Shown here one piece after another: positions 34,359 to 44,283 of a stretch of 64,000 bases of DNA. The number at the start of each line of letters is the position of its first letter. The stretch's first letter is position 1. A model generated the notes under the pieces. That model had not been told where the DNA came from. It saw only the letters and a program-made list of their open reading frames with translations, and did no database searches. The DNA lies in contig CABHNZ010000005.1 in NCBI GenBank assembly GCA_902167985.1, positions 1 to 64,000 of the forward strand. Direction: 5' to 3'. A program made the position numbers and the translations under genes. The stretch comes from Shinella sp. UYSO24. GTDB lineage: Bacteria; Pseudomonadota; Alphaproteobacteria; Rhizobiales; Rhizobiaceae.

Positions 34359-35420
34359 TCAGTCGCGAACGACCAGAAGATCGCCGGCCATGAAACGCAG
34401 CGTCACATGCTCGCCGGGCTCCGGCAGCTTGACGTCGGGGGCGTTGAACATGTCGAACGAGACCTGATTGCCGCCGACCGAAATGCGGGTGCGGATGACC
34501 GAGCCGAGGAAGTGCGAGGAAACGACCTCGCCGGAAAGTGCCGTGTCGCCCTTGGCGCTCTCGGCAATCGAGCCTGCTTCCGGGCGCAGCGCCAGCGTGA
34601 TCGCGTCGCCGCCCTTGCGATCGGCGATCGGCTCGCGCAGCGTCACCGTCTGGTTGCCGATCTTGACGGTATTGGCTGCAGGATCTGCGACAGTCGCGTC
34701 GATCATGTTCAGCGTGCCGACGAAGGAGGCGACGAAGCGGGTGGCCGGGCGGTTGTAGATTTCCGAGGGCGTGCCGATCTGGTCGGCGCGGCCGGCATTC
34801 ATCACCACGATGCGGTCGGAAATGGACAGGGCCTCTTCCTGATCGTGGGTGACGAAAATGGTGGTGATGCCGAGCTGGCGCTGGATCTGGCGGATTTCTT
34901 CGCGCAGCGACACGCGGATCTTGGCATCGAGCGCAGATAGCGGTTCGTCGAGCAGAAGAACCTGCGGCATCGGGGCAAGCGCGCGGGCGAGTGCCACACG
35001 CTGCTGCTGGCCGCCGGACATCTGGTAGGGGTAACGGTCGGCCAGATGTTCGAGATGGATGAGCTTCAGCATCTCGGTGACACGCGGGCCGATCTCGGCT
35101 TTCGACTTGCCGGCGACCTTGAGGCCGAAGGCGACGTTGTCGAAGACGTTCATGTTGGGGAAGAGCGCGTAGGCCTGGAAGACCATGCCGATATTGCGCT
35201 GGTTGGTCTTCAACCGGCTCTGGTCGCGGCCGTTGATGACGATCGTGCCGTCACTTGGCGTCTCGAAGCCGGCGACCATGCGCAGGATCGTCGTCTTGCC
35301 GCAGCCGGACGGGCCGAGGAAGGAGATGAATTCTCCCTTCTCGATCGACATGTTGAAGTCCTTGACGACCTGGACCTGTCCGAAGCTCTTCTTGATATTC
35401 TGGAGGACGAGAAACGACAT
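34359..35420 (-). CDS. ABC transporter ATP-binding protein (polyamine/iron-type uptake)
   Basis: A 353-residue ATPase of the PotA/FbpC type. The Walker A is GPSGCGKTT (near residue 35), the signature MSGGQQQRVALARAL, the Walker B VLLLDEPLSALD, with the H-loop in FVTHDQEEAL. A C-terminal TOBE domain begins near residue 240 (FVASFVGTLNMIDATV), which usually binds or senses substrate. It is the last gene of a four-gene minus-strand operon: binding protein, two permeases, ATPase. The frame is intact. Confidence 0.93.
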   Translation of the reverse strand: MSFLVLQNIKKSFGQVQVVKDFNMSIEKGEFISFLGPSGCGKTTILRMVAGFETPSDGTIVINGRDQSRLKTNQRNIGMVFQAYALFPNMNVFDNVAFGLKVAGKSKAEIGPRVTEMLKLIHLEHLADRYPYQMSGGQQQRVALARALAPMPQVLLLDEPLSALDAKIRVSLREEIRQIQRQLGITTIFVTHDQEEALSISDRIVVMNAGRADQIGTPSEIYNRPATRFVASFVGTLNMIDATVADPAANTVKIGNQTVTLREPIADRKGGDAITLALRPEAGSIAESAKGDTALSGEVVSSHFLGSVIRTRISVGGNQVSFDMFNAPDVKLPEPGEHVTLRFMAGDLLVVRD

Positions 35421-35446
35421 TAACGATCCTTAAAAAAGCTTGGGCC

Positions 35447-36234
35447 TTAAGCCTTGGAGGGCGCCATTTTGCTGAAGCGGCTGACAAGCTGCAGGAGGCC
35501 CATCGACAGCCAGGTGATCGCGAATGCGATGATGGCAAGTGCGGAGGGCTCATAGGCCTTGTTGGCGCCGACGAGCTGGAGATAGGGGCCGAAGGCGGCC
35601 GGTTCAGAAGGGCCGCCATGGTGAATTCGCCCATGACGATCGCAAAGGTGATGAAGGCGCCCGACAGCACGCCCGACATGACATTCGGGAAGATGCAGCG
35701 GAACATGATCGTCGTCCATTTGGCGCCGAGAATTTCGGCTGCCTCCGTCAGTGTCCGCACGTCGATGGCGCGCATCGCGGTGTCGACGGAACGGTACATG
35801 TAGGGCAGTGACAGCGTCATGTAGGAGAGGACGAGCAGCGCATTGGTGCCCTGGATGGAGCCGGTGAACGGCAACCAGGACGAGGAATTGTAGAGGCGCA
35901 GATAGCCGAAGACGATGACGATGGCCGGGATGACGAGCGGCATCAGGGTGATGAACTCGATCAGCGGGCGAACCTGCGGCACGCGCAGCCTCACCCAATA
36001 GGCGGTCGGCACGACCAGCAGCATGCCGAAGACGATCGTCAGCAGCGCCATCAGCATCGAGAAACCGAAGGTTTCGCGGAACTGGATGTCGGAGAAAACC
36101 GACTGATAGGCATCGAAGGAATAGACGCCGCGGCGCATGCGCAGCGAGAATTCGAAGACTGCAATCAGCGGCACGAAGAAGTAGATGAGGCCGATTGCGA
36201 GCGCCAGCCAGGCGAAGAACTTGTGGATCTTCAT
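35447..36234 (-). CDS. ABC transporter permease, second subunit (frameshifted)
   Basis: An inner-membrane permease with six spans, 262 residues once one missing base near 35610 is restored. The start at 36234 (MKIHKFFAWLALAIGLIYFF) overlaps the stop of the other permease as ATGA; a GTG at 36243 is a less likely choice. The EAA-type coupling loop reads LTEAAEILGAKWTTIMFRCI. After MAALLNRP the frame changes and continues FGPYLQLVGANKAYEPSALA. It resembles PotC-type subunits and works with the permease upstream. Confidence 0.88.
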
Positions 36235-37106
36235 TTCTGCCACCGTTCGGCGCGCATGCGCAACAGGATGTAAATGACGTTGGAAATGCCGGTAATGACG
36301 ATCATGCCGAGCGCCAGCGCATAGCCGAGATTGGCGTTATGCAGAACGTCGCCGCGGATCTGGGCATAGAGCAGGATCGGCACGATGTTGAGCGAGGAGC
36401 CGGTCAGCGCGTAAGCCGTGGCGATGGCGCCGAAGGCATTGGCGAAGAGCAGCAGCGTCGTGCCCATCAGGCTCGGCCAGAGGATCGGCAGGGCCACCAT
36501 GCGCCAGTATTGCCAGGTGGAAGCGCCGAGGATTTCGGAGGCCTCGCGCCATTCCTTCTTCATGCCGTCGAGCGCCGGCGTCAGGATCAGCACCATCAGC
36601 GGGATCTGGAAGAACATGTAGGTGATGGTGAGACCGAAGAAGGACAGGATGTTGAAGCCGGTCGAATAGAGATTGAAGCCGAACCAGTCGCGCATCAGGA
36701 TGGTGACGAGGCCGGTACGGCCAAGCGTTGCCAGAAAGGCGAAGGCAAGCGGCACGCCGGCAAAGTTGGATGCGACGCCCGAAAAGGTCAAAAGACCGGA
36801 GCGGATCCACGAGGGCAGGCCGCCGAGCACGATCGCCCAGGCCAGAAAGAAACCGATCAGCGCGCCACCAATGGCAGATGCCACCGAAACGCGGATGGAA
36901 ATCCAGTAGGCGCTGAGGATGGACGGCTGGAAGAGGTCGCTGATGTTCTTGAAGGTGAAGGCACCATCAGGCGTGAAAAACGCACCAGAGACGAGATAGA
37001 GCGTCGGCAGGATCAGGAACATCAGTGCGAAGATCATGAACGGCGCTATGCCGAGCCAATCGACGACGGTCTTGCGATCGATGAGAGACGGGGAGGCGGT
37101 GCTCAT
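36231..37106 (-). CDS. ABC transporter permease, first subunit
   Basis: A 291-residue inner-membrane permease of PotB type. It starts MSTASPSLIDRKTVVDWLGI and has six membrane segments; the coupling loop is REASEILGASTWQYWRMVAL. The frame is intact. It overlaps the next permease by four bases. Between it and the binding-protein gene upstream lies a strong hairpin (37219-37240), which may hold down expression of the membrane genes compared with the binding protein. Confidence 0.92.
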   Translation of the reverse strand: MSTASPSLIDRKTVVDWLGIAPFMIFALMFLILPTLYLVSGAFFTPDGAFTFKNISDLFQPSILSAYWISIRVSVASAIGGALIGFFLAWAIVLGGLPSWIRSGLLTFSGVASNFAGVPLAFAFLATLGRTGLVTILMRDWFGFNLYSTGFNILSFFGLTITYMFFQIPLMVLILTPALDGMKKEWREASEILGASTWQYWRMVALPILWPSLMGTTLLLFANAFGAIATAYALTGSSLNIVPILLYAQIRGDVLHNANLGYALALGMIVITGISNVIYILLRMRAERWQK

Positions 37107-37218
37107 GAAGATCCTGGGCTTCCCTTGATGTTGGGCCGGGCCGGGGCCGGGCCTGATAAGTCGCCCGGAAATCGGGCCTGACGAGACGGCGGCCATGTCA
37201 GCCGGAAGGGCGGGCAAA

Positions 37219-37240
37219 CCTCCCCGCAAAAGCGGGGAGG
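37219..37240 (-). promoter_or_regulatory. Intercistronic hairpin between binding-protein and permease genes
   Basis: CCTCCCCGC (37219-37227) and GCGGGGAGG (37232-37240) form a perfect nine-base stem with an AAAA loop. No T-run follows, so it is more likely an mRNA-stabilising or partial attenuating hairpin than a full terminator. Such hairpins after binding-protein genes keep that protein in excess over the membrane parts. Confidence 0.6.
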
Positions 37241-37266
37241 TGGAGAAGATGAAGGGGTAGCGTCGC

Positions 37267-38366
37267 TTACTTGACGTTGGCGCCGACGACCGCATCCCAC
37301 TTGGTGGTGATGGCGGCTTTGCCCTTGTCCTGCTCGTCAAGCGTCGGGAAGACGGCCTTGGCGTAGCCTTCAGCCGGCGGCAGCGCGTCGAGCAGGTCCT
37401 TCGGGATCTTGTTGTTCTTGGCAAGATCGTTGAAGCGGATCGGGTGGCAATAGCCCTTCAGCCATGCGAGCTGGCCTTCGTCGGAATAGAGGTATTCCAT
37501 CCAGAGCTTGGCAGCGTTCGGGTGCGGGGCGAAAGCGAGATTGCCTGAACGTATACGCCGGCGACGACGCCCTTCTGCGGAACGACGACTTCAACCGGCG
37601 GGTTGCCCTTCAGGCTGTCGCGCCATGCAAGGCCGTTATAGTCCCAGGCGACGATGATCGGGGTGGAGCCTGAGCCAGCGAAGCGGACTTGCCGATGACG
37701 GGGACGAAATTGCCGGCCTTGTTGACGTCTGCAAAGAACTTCAGACCGGCTTCGCCAGCCTTGGTCGCGTCCTTTCGCCGGTGGCGATACCGGCTGCGTA
37801 GACTGCCTGAACGGCCTGGTTGGAACGCGCGGATCGCCGGCGAAGGCAACCGAGTTGGCGTATTCCGGCTTCTTCAGGTCGTCCCAATCCTTCGGAACGT
37901 TCTTGACGATGTCGGTGTTCACGACGAAGGAGAGAACGCCGTAATAGTCACCGTACCAGGCGCCGTCTGCGTCCTTTGCGGTATCTGGGATCGAATCCCA
38001 GGTCGATACCTTGTAGGGCATCAGCAGGCCGTCAGCCTTGGCGGTCGGGCCGAAGGAGAGGCCGACGTCGATCACGTCGGGAGCCTGCGGGCCCTTGTTG
38101 CCCTTGTTGGCCTTGATCGCTTCGATTTCGTCACCGGAGCCGGCGTCGGGGTTCAGTTCGTTGACGTCGAGGCCGTACTTTGCCTTGAAGCCGGCGATTA
38201 CGTCGCCATAACCGCACCAGTTGTGCGGGAGGGCGATCGTCGTCAGCGTGCCTTCCTTCTTGGCGGCAGCGATGAGGTCAGCGCTCGGCTCGGCGAATGC
38301 CAGCGTCGAGGAAGCCATGACGAATGCAGTGGTAACAGAAAGAAGGCGGTGGGTCTTGGTGAGCAC
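37267..38366 (-). CDS. ABC transporter periplasmic substrate-binding protein (four frameshifts)
   Basis: An exported binding protein of about 367 residues. Signal peptide MLTKTHRLLSVTTAFVMASS with cleavage after FAEA-like LAFA. The mature part has KKEGTLTTIALPHNWCGYGD, LNPDAGSGDEIEAIKANKGN and YGVLSFVVNTDIVK, typical of class II (PotD/FbpA-like) proteins. Frame changes near 37830, 37775, 37670 and 37550 each fit one missing base. The C-terminus reads LWMEYLYSDEGQLAWLKGYC. Polyamine, thiamine or iron-type substrates are usual for this class; the exact ligand is not evident. Confidence 0.88.
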
Positions 38367-39259
38367 GGTATCCTCCTAGTTTTGAAATCGTGTCGGCGCG
38401 ACAAGTAGAGTGAGTATGTGTATCGTATATGACAATGTTCCGACGCGGCCTTATACACTGTAAGCGTCTGGAATATCGCCATATTTCTGTGTCATTCACA
38501 GGTTCGCTGGTCAGCCCGCGGCATCAATTGTCTGATGCGCGTCGCGCGACGTCTTGCCGGGGTGAAACTTTGCACGGCTGTGCGACGAAAATAGAGATGC
38601 GGTCGTGACAGACGGCAAGGCTACCATGTCTTCTCCTGATACTCGTGCGCCGACCTGACACTCGAAGTGCCCTTGTCGCAAGGTCGGCCGAAACCTGCCG
38701 CTCGAAAGCGGTTCGGTAGCACGAAAGCTGTTCCCTCCGGTCTTTGCCGGTTTCAAGCGGTGGATTAACATTGGTTTACCCTCCGGTGTCAACGGTGCGC
38801 TGCGGGAGAAACTTTTTGCCCCCACGTTGACGAACGCGCGAAACTGAAGAATGCTCGCGTTAAGGTGTTGTTTATCATCCTTGGGGTGCGTCTGCGTGTT
38901 GCTGCAATCGTGTCTTCGTCCGGTCGGTCGCCTCAGAGCTACGGCGCCCGGTTGTATGGTTGGTGGCGAGCGCATCGGATCCATCATTCATTTTCAGGCG
39001 CGGCACTCGCCGCGTCAGACAGCAGGCATTTCAGAGAAGTCAGGATTGACCTGATCAGGATGATACCGGCCCGGGGCGGGGCCGGTCTTTCGTCTGTCGC
39101 CGATGACGCGGCATTCCATCCAGGCCCTTGGGGAGCAGTTGAAACAGTCGTGGACTGGACCGCCGGAGGCGCGATCGTGCGCCGCCGGGGCGTGACATGT
39201 CGTGCGCGGCGCTTGCCTATCTCAAGGCTGCCCGCTCTATGGATCAGGAGAGTAGGGGC
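38367..39259. other. Long intergenic region without a convincing gene
   Basis: About 890 bases between the divergent binding-protein and amine-permease genes. Open frames here on both strands read as noise. A near-consensus CtrA-type site (TTAA-N7-TTAC, 38765-38779) and a GC hairpin (ACCGGCCC/GGGCCGGT, about 39064-39088, followed by CTTTCG) are present. The length is unusual for this dense window; a decayed or small RNA gene is possible. Confidence 0.4.
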
Positions 39260-40759
39260 ATGGAAAGTTCGACTGCAGGCGTCAGCTACAAGAAGGCCGA
39301 CGCATCCTATTTCGAAAAGCGCGGGCTCTCGCGATATGCGGGGGTCTGGTCGCTCTGGGCGCTCGGGGTGGGCGCCGTGATCTCGGGGCATTTTTCCGGG
39401 TGGAATTTCGGCTTTGCCACGGGCGGCTGGGGCGGCATGCTGGTGGCGGGCATGGTGATTGCCGTCATGTATCTCGGGCTCACCTTCTCGATCGCCGAGA
39501 TGAGCCCGGCGCTGCCGCATACGGGGGCAGCCTATTCGTTTGCCCGCACCGCGATGGGCCCGTGGGGCGGGTTCATTACCGGTCTTTGCGAGAATGTCGA
39601 ATATGTGCTGACGCCGGCGGTCGTCGTCACCTTCATCACCGCTTACGTGAACTCGATCCTCGGCATACCGGCCGCCTATTCGCCGCTGGTGTGGATCGCC
39701 TTCTATGCGATCTTCCTGGCGCTCAACGTCTTCGGGCTTGAGCTCTCCTTCAAGGTGACGTTCGTCATTACCGTGATTTCTCTGGCGGTTCTGGTGTTCT
39801 TCTGGATCAGCGCCATTCCGCATATGGATTTCTCCCGCTGGGCGCTCAATATCGGCGTCGGGCCGGATGGTGCGGCGATCGAACTGCCGGAGGGCGGCGG
39901 ATCGTGGTTCCCCTTCGGGTTCTCCGGCGTGCTGGCAACGCTTCCCTTCGCCGTCTGGCTGTTCCTTGCCATCGAGCAATTGCCGCTTGCGGCGGAAGAA
40001 TCGGTCGATCCGAAGCGCGACATGCCGAAGGGGATCATTCTCGGCATGCTGACGCTGATGCTGTCGGCCTTCATGATCGTGCTTCTCAACCCGTCTCTGC
40101 CGGGTGTCGGCGCCTTCCACCTGAGCACGGCGCTCGAGCCGCTGCTCGACGGTTTCAAGTCGATCTACGGCGATGGCGGCGTGGTCGTTCTCGGTCTGGT
40201 GGCGCTTACCGGCCTGATCGCCAGCTTCCACACGATCCTTTATGCGCAGGGAAGGCAGATCTATTCGCTGTCGCGCGCCGGCTATTTCCCGACCGTGCTT
40301 TCCGTCACCCATGCCAGCTACAAGACACCCTATGTGGCAATGGCGGCCGGTGCGGTGATCGGGCTTGCGGTCATGCTGGTCATCTGGTTCTCGCTCGGCG
40401 CGGAAGAGGGCGGCAGCATTATCGGCAGCGTGCTTTTGAACATGGCGGTCTTCGGCGCGATGTTCTCCTACATCATGCAGGCGATCTCGTTCATCATCCT
40501 GCGCAAGAAACTGCCGAATATCGAACGGCCATTCCGCTCGCCGCTCGGCGTGCCGGGTGCCTGCCTCACGGTTCTGATTGCGCTCGTGACGCTGTTCTAT
40601 CAGGTGCAGGACCCGAATTTCACCAAGGGTGTTCTCTGGGTGGTCATCTGGTTTGCGATTGCCATCGTCTATTTCGCGCTTGTCGGCCGTCACCGGCTGA
40701 TCCTGTCGCCGGAAGAAGAGTTCGCGATGGAGCATAAGAAGGCGGCATCGCTCGCCTGA
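39260..40759 (+). CDS. APC-family amine permease, ethanolamine permease-like
   Basis: A 12-span cation/amine transporter of 499 residues. The start at 39260 follows AGGAG with nine bases between; an in-frame start at 39197 is less likely. The N-terminal region has YFEKRGLSRYAGVWSLWALG and VISGHFSGWNFGFATGGWGG, and further on MSPALPHTGAAYSFARTAMG and FLAIEQLPLAAEESVDPKRD, which are typical of ethanolamine permeases (Eat). The frame is intact. No ethanolamine ammonia-lyase genes lie nearby, so the substrate is an inference from the family. Confidence 0.85.
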   Translation: MESSTAGVSYKKADASYFEKRGLSRYAGVWSLWALGVGAVISGHFSGWNFGFATGGWGGMLVAGMVIAVMYLGLTFSIAEMSPALPHTGAAYSFARTAMGPWGGFITGLCENVEYVLTPAVVVTFITAYVNSILGIPAAYSPLVWIAFYAIFLALNVFGLELSFKVTFVITVISLAVLVFFWISAIPHMDFSRWALNIGVGPDGAAIELPEGGGSWFPFGFSGVLATLPFAVWLFLAIEQLPLAAEESVDPKRDMPKGIILGMLTLMLSAFMIVLLNPSLPGVGAFHLSTALEPLLDGFKSIYGDGGVVVLGLVALTGLIASFHTILYAQGRQIYSLSRAGYFPTVLSVTHASYKTPYVAMAAGAVIGLAVMLVIWFSLGAEEGGSIIGSVLLNMAVFGAMFSYIMQAISFIILRKKLPNIERPFRSPLGVPGACLTVLIALVTLFYQVQDPNFTKGVLWVVIWFAIAIVYFALVGRHRLILSPEEEFAMEHKKAASLA

Positions 40760-40784
40760 CCTTCAAACCTCCACCAACATTGAG

Positions 40785-40819
40785 AAGGCCCGCGGTTCGA
40801 TGTGAGCCGCGGGCCTTTC
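40785..40819 (+). terminator. Terminator after the amine permease (convergent region)
   Basis: AAGGCCCGCGG (40785-40795) pairs perfectly with CCGCGGGCCTT (40807-40817), followed by a short T-run. It lies between convergent genes and may serve both. Confidence 0.75.
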
Positions 40820-40850
40820 GTCATCTATCCTTGTTCCGGCGTGCCGGATG

Positions 40851-42329
40851 TCAGTCGACGAATTCGACGACCGTGCCGGGCTTGACCATCTTCGCCAGTT
40901 CCGTCGCGTCCCAATTGGTCAGGCGCACGCAGCCATGGCTGTTGGTCTTGCCGATCTTGGAGGGTTCCGGCGTACCGTGAATGCCGTAGGTCGGCTTCGA
41001 GAGAGCGATCCAGACGCTGCCGACGGGGCCGTTCGGGCCCGGCGGGATCTGCAGGATCTGGTCGTTGGCGCCCTGCTTGAAGTTGATCTTCGGATTGTAG
41101 GTATAGCCCGGATTGAGCGCGATGCGCTGGACCGTATGCGTGCCGCTCGGGGAGGGCGTGTCCGAGGAGCCGATCGTTGCCGGATAGGCGGAGATCAGCT
41201 TGCCATCGGCGCCATAGGCGAAGACCTGCTTGCGGGCCTTGTCGGCAACGATGCGCGTCACCTGTCCGGTCTTGGGCGGGCCGGGATTGACGACCTTGAT
41301 CGTCGTGCCGGGAATGGTGAAGTCGACGCCGGGGTTGAGCGCCTTCAGGTAGCCCTCATCCATGTGAAACTGCTCGGCGAGCTTTTCCGTGACCGACGTA
41401 TAGGACATGGCGGGAAGGGCTGCCTTGTGGGCGTAGTCTTCCGGGATTTCGGCCACGTAGGGGCCGGCCGCATCCGCTGCGGTGATCGTGTAATCGACGA
41501 TCGGCATGCCGCCGGAATAGGCGAGCCGCTGCATGATGGCTTCCGAATCATTCGGGTCGAGCGTCTCGCCGGTCATTTCCTGCCATGCGGCGATCGCCTT
41601 GTTGACGTTGTCGCCGAGATGGCCGTCGATCACGCCGGGCGAAATGCCTTCGCGGTCGAGGAAGACCTGAAGTGCGGTGATCTCGGCCTGCGGCTTCTTG
41701 GTGACGGTGATGATCGTGCGGTTGCCATGCGAGGGGGCTACCGGCTGCGCCGGCGCCTGGTTCGGGTCGATCGAGGCTTCCTGCTGCTGCGGATAGCCGG
41801 AATTCTGCGGGTAGCCGTTGTTGATGTCCGGCAGGGCCTGCTGCTCGACCGGCAGGTTGGTGATCGAACCGCCGCGCTGGTTGATCGAGCCGGTGACTGC
41901 GCCCGGTTCATTGTTCATCTGGTCGCCGGGGCGATACTGGCGATAGTCGCGGTAGCCGGCCTGATTCTGATAGGTGTCGCCATAGGTGCGACGCTGGGCG
42001 GGTGCCTGCGGATAGCCGTATTGCTGGCTGCCATACTGCTGGTCGCCATATTGCCGGTTATCGTATTGTTGGCCGCGGGGACGATAGGTGTCGCGCCGGA
42101 CTTCCGTCGCAATCACGTTGCCATAGGTGTCGAGATAGACGCGGCGCCCCATCCCGTCACGGCTGATGATGACATCGCGCCCATCGGGCGTATAGTCGAG
42201 GATGGCGCCGTCCGGCGAGACCAGAAGGGCGTCTGACTGGCGGAAGCGCGACTGGGCGTCGGCCGTTGAAACCCCTTGGGTCGCGGCCAGAATCAGAAGG
42301 CTGAGGCTTGCTACAAGGATGCGCTTCAC
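40851..42329 (-). CDS. L,D-transpeptidase with peptidoglycan-binding region
   Basis: A periplasmic YkuD-family enzyme that makes 3-3 peptidoglycan cross-links or attaches proteins. A GTG at 42329 starts a signal peptide (VKRILVASLSLLILAATQGV, cleavage after ADA). After a Gln/Tyr-rich repeat region (RQYGDQQYGSQQYGYPQ), a peptidoglycan-binding domain covers VFLDREGISPGVIDGHLGDN. The catalytic motif is complete: IHGTPEPSKIGKTNSHGCVR, with the active cysteine. Length 492 residues, frame intact. The promoter region carries a third copy of the composite repeat element. Confidence 0.9.
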   Translation of the reverse strand: MKRILVASLSLLILAATQGVSTADAQSRFRQSDALLVSPDGAILDYTPDGRDVIISRDGMGRRVYLDTYGNVIATEVRRDTYRPRGQQYDNRQYGDQQYGSQQYGYPQAPAQRRTYGDTYQNQAGYRDYRQYRPGDQMNNEPGAVTGSINQRGGSITNLPVEQQALPDINNGYPQNSGYPQQQEASIDPNQAPAQPVAPSHGNRTIITVTKKPQAEITALQVFLDREGISPGVIDGHLGDNVNKAIAAWQEMTGETLDPNDSEAIMQRLAYSGGMPIVDYTITAADAAGPYVAEIPEDYAHKAALPAMSYTSVTEKLAEQFHMDEGYLKALNPGVDFTIPGTTIKVVNPGPPKTGQVTRIVADKARKQVFAYGADGKLISAYPATIGSSDTPSPSGTHTVQRIALNPGYTYNPKINFKQGANDQILQIPPGPNGPVGSVWIALSKPTYGIHGTPEPSKIGKTNSHGCVRLTNWDATELAKMVKPGTVVEFVD

Positions 42330-42440
42330 GAGATCACCGGTTCCAATAGTATCTCCCACAATCGGGAAGGGGTGGGAGTGGTTCCCGAGCCGCCGAGGTT
42401 CTTCTCTGACAAGGGGATTCTGACCGTAATGTGGAAAAAG

Positions 42441-42476
42441 TGAAAACGTCATGAATGAGCCGTTAAAAATCGTTCA
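42441..42476 (-). promoter_or_regulatory. Composite repeat element, copy 3
   Basis: On the minus strand TGAACG (starting 42476), TTAACG (42466), CATTCA (42457) and TTTCAC (42445) occur in the order seen at 19366 and 19574. The first spacer is one base shorter, and all later offsets match after that. It lies about 112 bases before the L,D-transpeptidase start. Given the many missing bases in this sequence, the shorter spacer may not be real. Confidence 0.5.
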
Positions 42477-42521
42477 CGTTGCAGTAAAACCGTCGTCAGA
42501 CGGTCTTGGGAGGCAGGGCAG

Positions 42522-43387
42522 ATGAAGAGTTTCTCGGTTCGCGGCGGGCCGAAATTCATGCTGGATGAAGCATCGGTGCTGGATATCGGCCGCTGTTTCG
42601 TCAATGGAACGGATATTTCGCCCGGTCGGGCGATCCCCGACGATGGCGATCCGAGGATCGACCATTCGCTCGAAGGCTTTCTCTTCACCTGCGGGCCCGA
42701 TCACATTCGTCATCCGGTGCCGATTTCGGCGCGATCGGAGGAGAAGAAATATCCGCTGCACGGATCTTTTTCGTCGCATCCGGCGGAACTGATGTTCTGG
42801 GATAGCGCTTCGGACGAGAGCGGCGATGACGATGACGACACCGACAGCGAATGCCGGGCCGGGTCAAGGTGACGATGGCGACCGGTGAGCCGGCGCTTCT
42901 CGAACGGCATTACCGCATCGATCACCAGAGCGGCGAGGTGAGCCTGACGGACCGGGTGACGAATATCGGGGCGAAGCCGTTTGCCGCCGTGCAGATGTAT
43001 CACATGAATATCGGCGCATGGCTGTTCGACGATCACGTCAAGCTTGCCGGTCCCATGTTCGACAATGGCCGTCTGCCGTGGAATTTCGGCGAGGATCCGG
43101 GCAGCGTCTTCTGCGTGCCGGCGACGGGTGCCGCGGACGGCTGGGCCGAGATGCGGCTCGGGCCGATTGCAGCCATCGGCGGGCTGACGCTTCGGGTGAG
43201 GTTCCGAACCGACACGCTGCCCTACCTGCAGATGTGGCGCAACCAGAAGAGCCCGGCGCATGTGCTCGGCATCGAGCCGGTCTCGCATCGTCTGGCAAGC
43301 CGGGCGGAACTGGAAAAGGCGGGCGAACTCAAGCTTTTGACGCCGGGCGCAAGCATCGATTATGCCTTGCGTTTCGCTTTCGTGTGA
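42522..43387 (+). CDS. DUF4432 family protein, aldose-1-epimerase-like (frameshifted)
   Basis: A galactose-mutarotase-like fold protein of about 288 residues. The N-terminal frame (MKSFSVRGGPKFMLDEASVL, then RAIPDDGDPRIDHSLEGFLF) breaks near 42850; the next frame continues GRVKVTMATGEPALLERHYR, MYHMNIGAWLFDDH and LQMWRNQKSPAHVLGIEP. One missing base explains it. The regular His and Glu pattern of epimerases is partly kept (TCGPDHIRHP, YHMNIG, GIEP). The sugar substrate is unknown. An acidic run (ESGDDDDDTDSE) just before the break is unusual for the family. Confidence 0.78.
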
Positions 43388-43516
43388 GAAGACGGGGCAG
43401 AGCTGCGGCAGATCGGCCTTGCCCGCTTCATCTCGCTGTAGAAAGCGGTTCTTTGATTGACGCCCTTGTCGTCAGACCGTAATGCTTTGCGCACTTCAAA
43501 GCAGGAGTTGTTTGCC

Positions 43517-43855
43517 ATGGATATCCGCCAGATCAACGACGAGTATTCCGTTTCCGGCCAGATCACGGTCGAGGATCTCGATCAGGTGAAGGCGCTCGGT
43601 TTCCAGTCGATCGTCTGCCATCGTCCGGACGAGGAAGAGCCGGGCCAGCCGCATTTTTCCGAAATCGCAGCGCGCGCGCAGGAACTCGGCATCGAGATCC
43701 GCCATATTCCGGTCGGCCGTATGGGGCTTGATGCGGAAGGCGTGAATGCCATGGTCGATGCGCTCGAAGAATTTCCGCGCCCGATGCTCGGCTTCTGCCG
43801 TTCCGGTGCCCGCTCGACGGCAATCTACGAGCGCAGCCTCGCGCAGCGTGGCTGA
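43517..43855 (+). CDS. TIGR01244 family sulfur transferase / phosphatase-like protein
   Basis: A 112-residue single-domain protein with a dual-specificity-phosphatase-like fold. The start at 43517 follows AGGAG. It reads MDIRQINDEYSVSGQITVED, then FQSIVCHRPDEEEPGQPHFS, and ends with the C-x5-R signature loop FCRSGARSTAIYERS. In other bacteria this domain is fused to, or found near, the Blh persulfide dioxygenase and linked to sulfide detoxification. Here no dioxygenase is adjacent, so the role is open. Confidence 0.82.
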   Translation: MDIRQINDEYSVSGQITVEDLDQVKALGFQSIVCHRPDEEEPGQPHFSEIAARAQELGIEIRHIPVGRMGLDAEGVNAMVDALEEFPRPMLGFCRSGARSTAIYERSLAQRG

Positions 43856-43941
43856 TCGGCTTTCCGCCGCTCGTTAAAGTTTCGCGCAGGGCGGTCTGGC
43901 CGTCCTGCATTCCCAAAGCTCATTCATTCAGGAGCATTCCC

Positions 43942-44283
43942 ATGAGCATCAAGCGCATCGAACCCGGCGCCCGCATGAGCGGCGCTGTCGTCCATGGCAA
44001 CACCGTCTATCTCGCCGGCCAGGTTGGCGAAGGCGAAACCGTTACGGACCAGTGCAAGGACGCGCTTGGCGAAGTCGACCGTCTGCTCGCCGCTGCCGGT
44101 TCCGACAAGTCGAAGATCCTCCAGACGATCATCTACATCTCCGACATGGCTTATTTCGGCGAAATGAACGCTGTCTGGGAAGGCTGGATCGACCCGGCAA
44201 ACCCGCCGGCACGCGCCACCAGCGAAGCCAAGCTCGCTGCGCCGAAGTACAAGGTCGAGTTCATCGTCACGGCTGCCATCTAA
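43942..44283 (+). CDS. RidA family protein
   Basis: A 113-residue member of the YjgF/YER057c/UK114 (RidA) family, which hydrolyses reactive enamine and imine intermediates. The conserved arginine of the active site lies in NPPARATSEAKL, followed by KVEFIVTAAI at the end. The N-terminus MSIKRIEPGARMSGAVVHGN and LAGQVGEGETVTDQCKDAL also fit. The start at 43942 follows AGGAG. A strong terminator follows the stop. Confidence 0.92.
   Translation: MSIKRIEPGARMSGAVVHGNTVYLAGQVGEGETVTDQCKDALGEVDRLLAAAGSDKSKILQTIIYISDMAYFGEMNAVWEGWIDPANPPARATSEAKLAAPKYKVEFIVTAAI

Noticed and set aside
38765-38779. CtrA-type site TTAA-N7-TTAC
   Set aside because: One base differs from consensus and no gene start lies within a useful distance.
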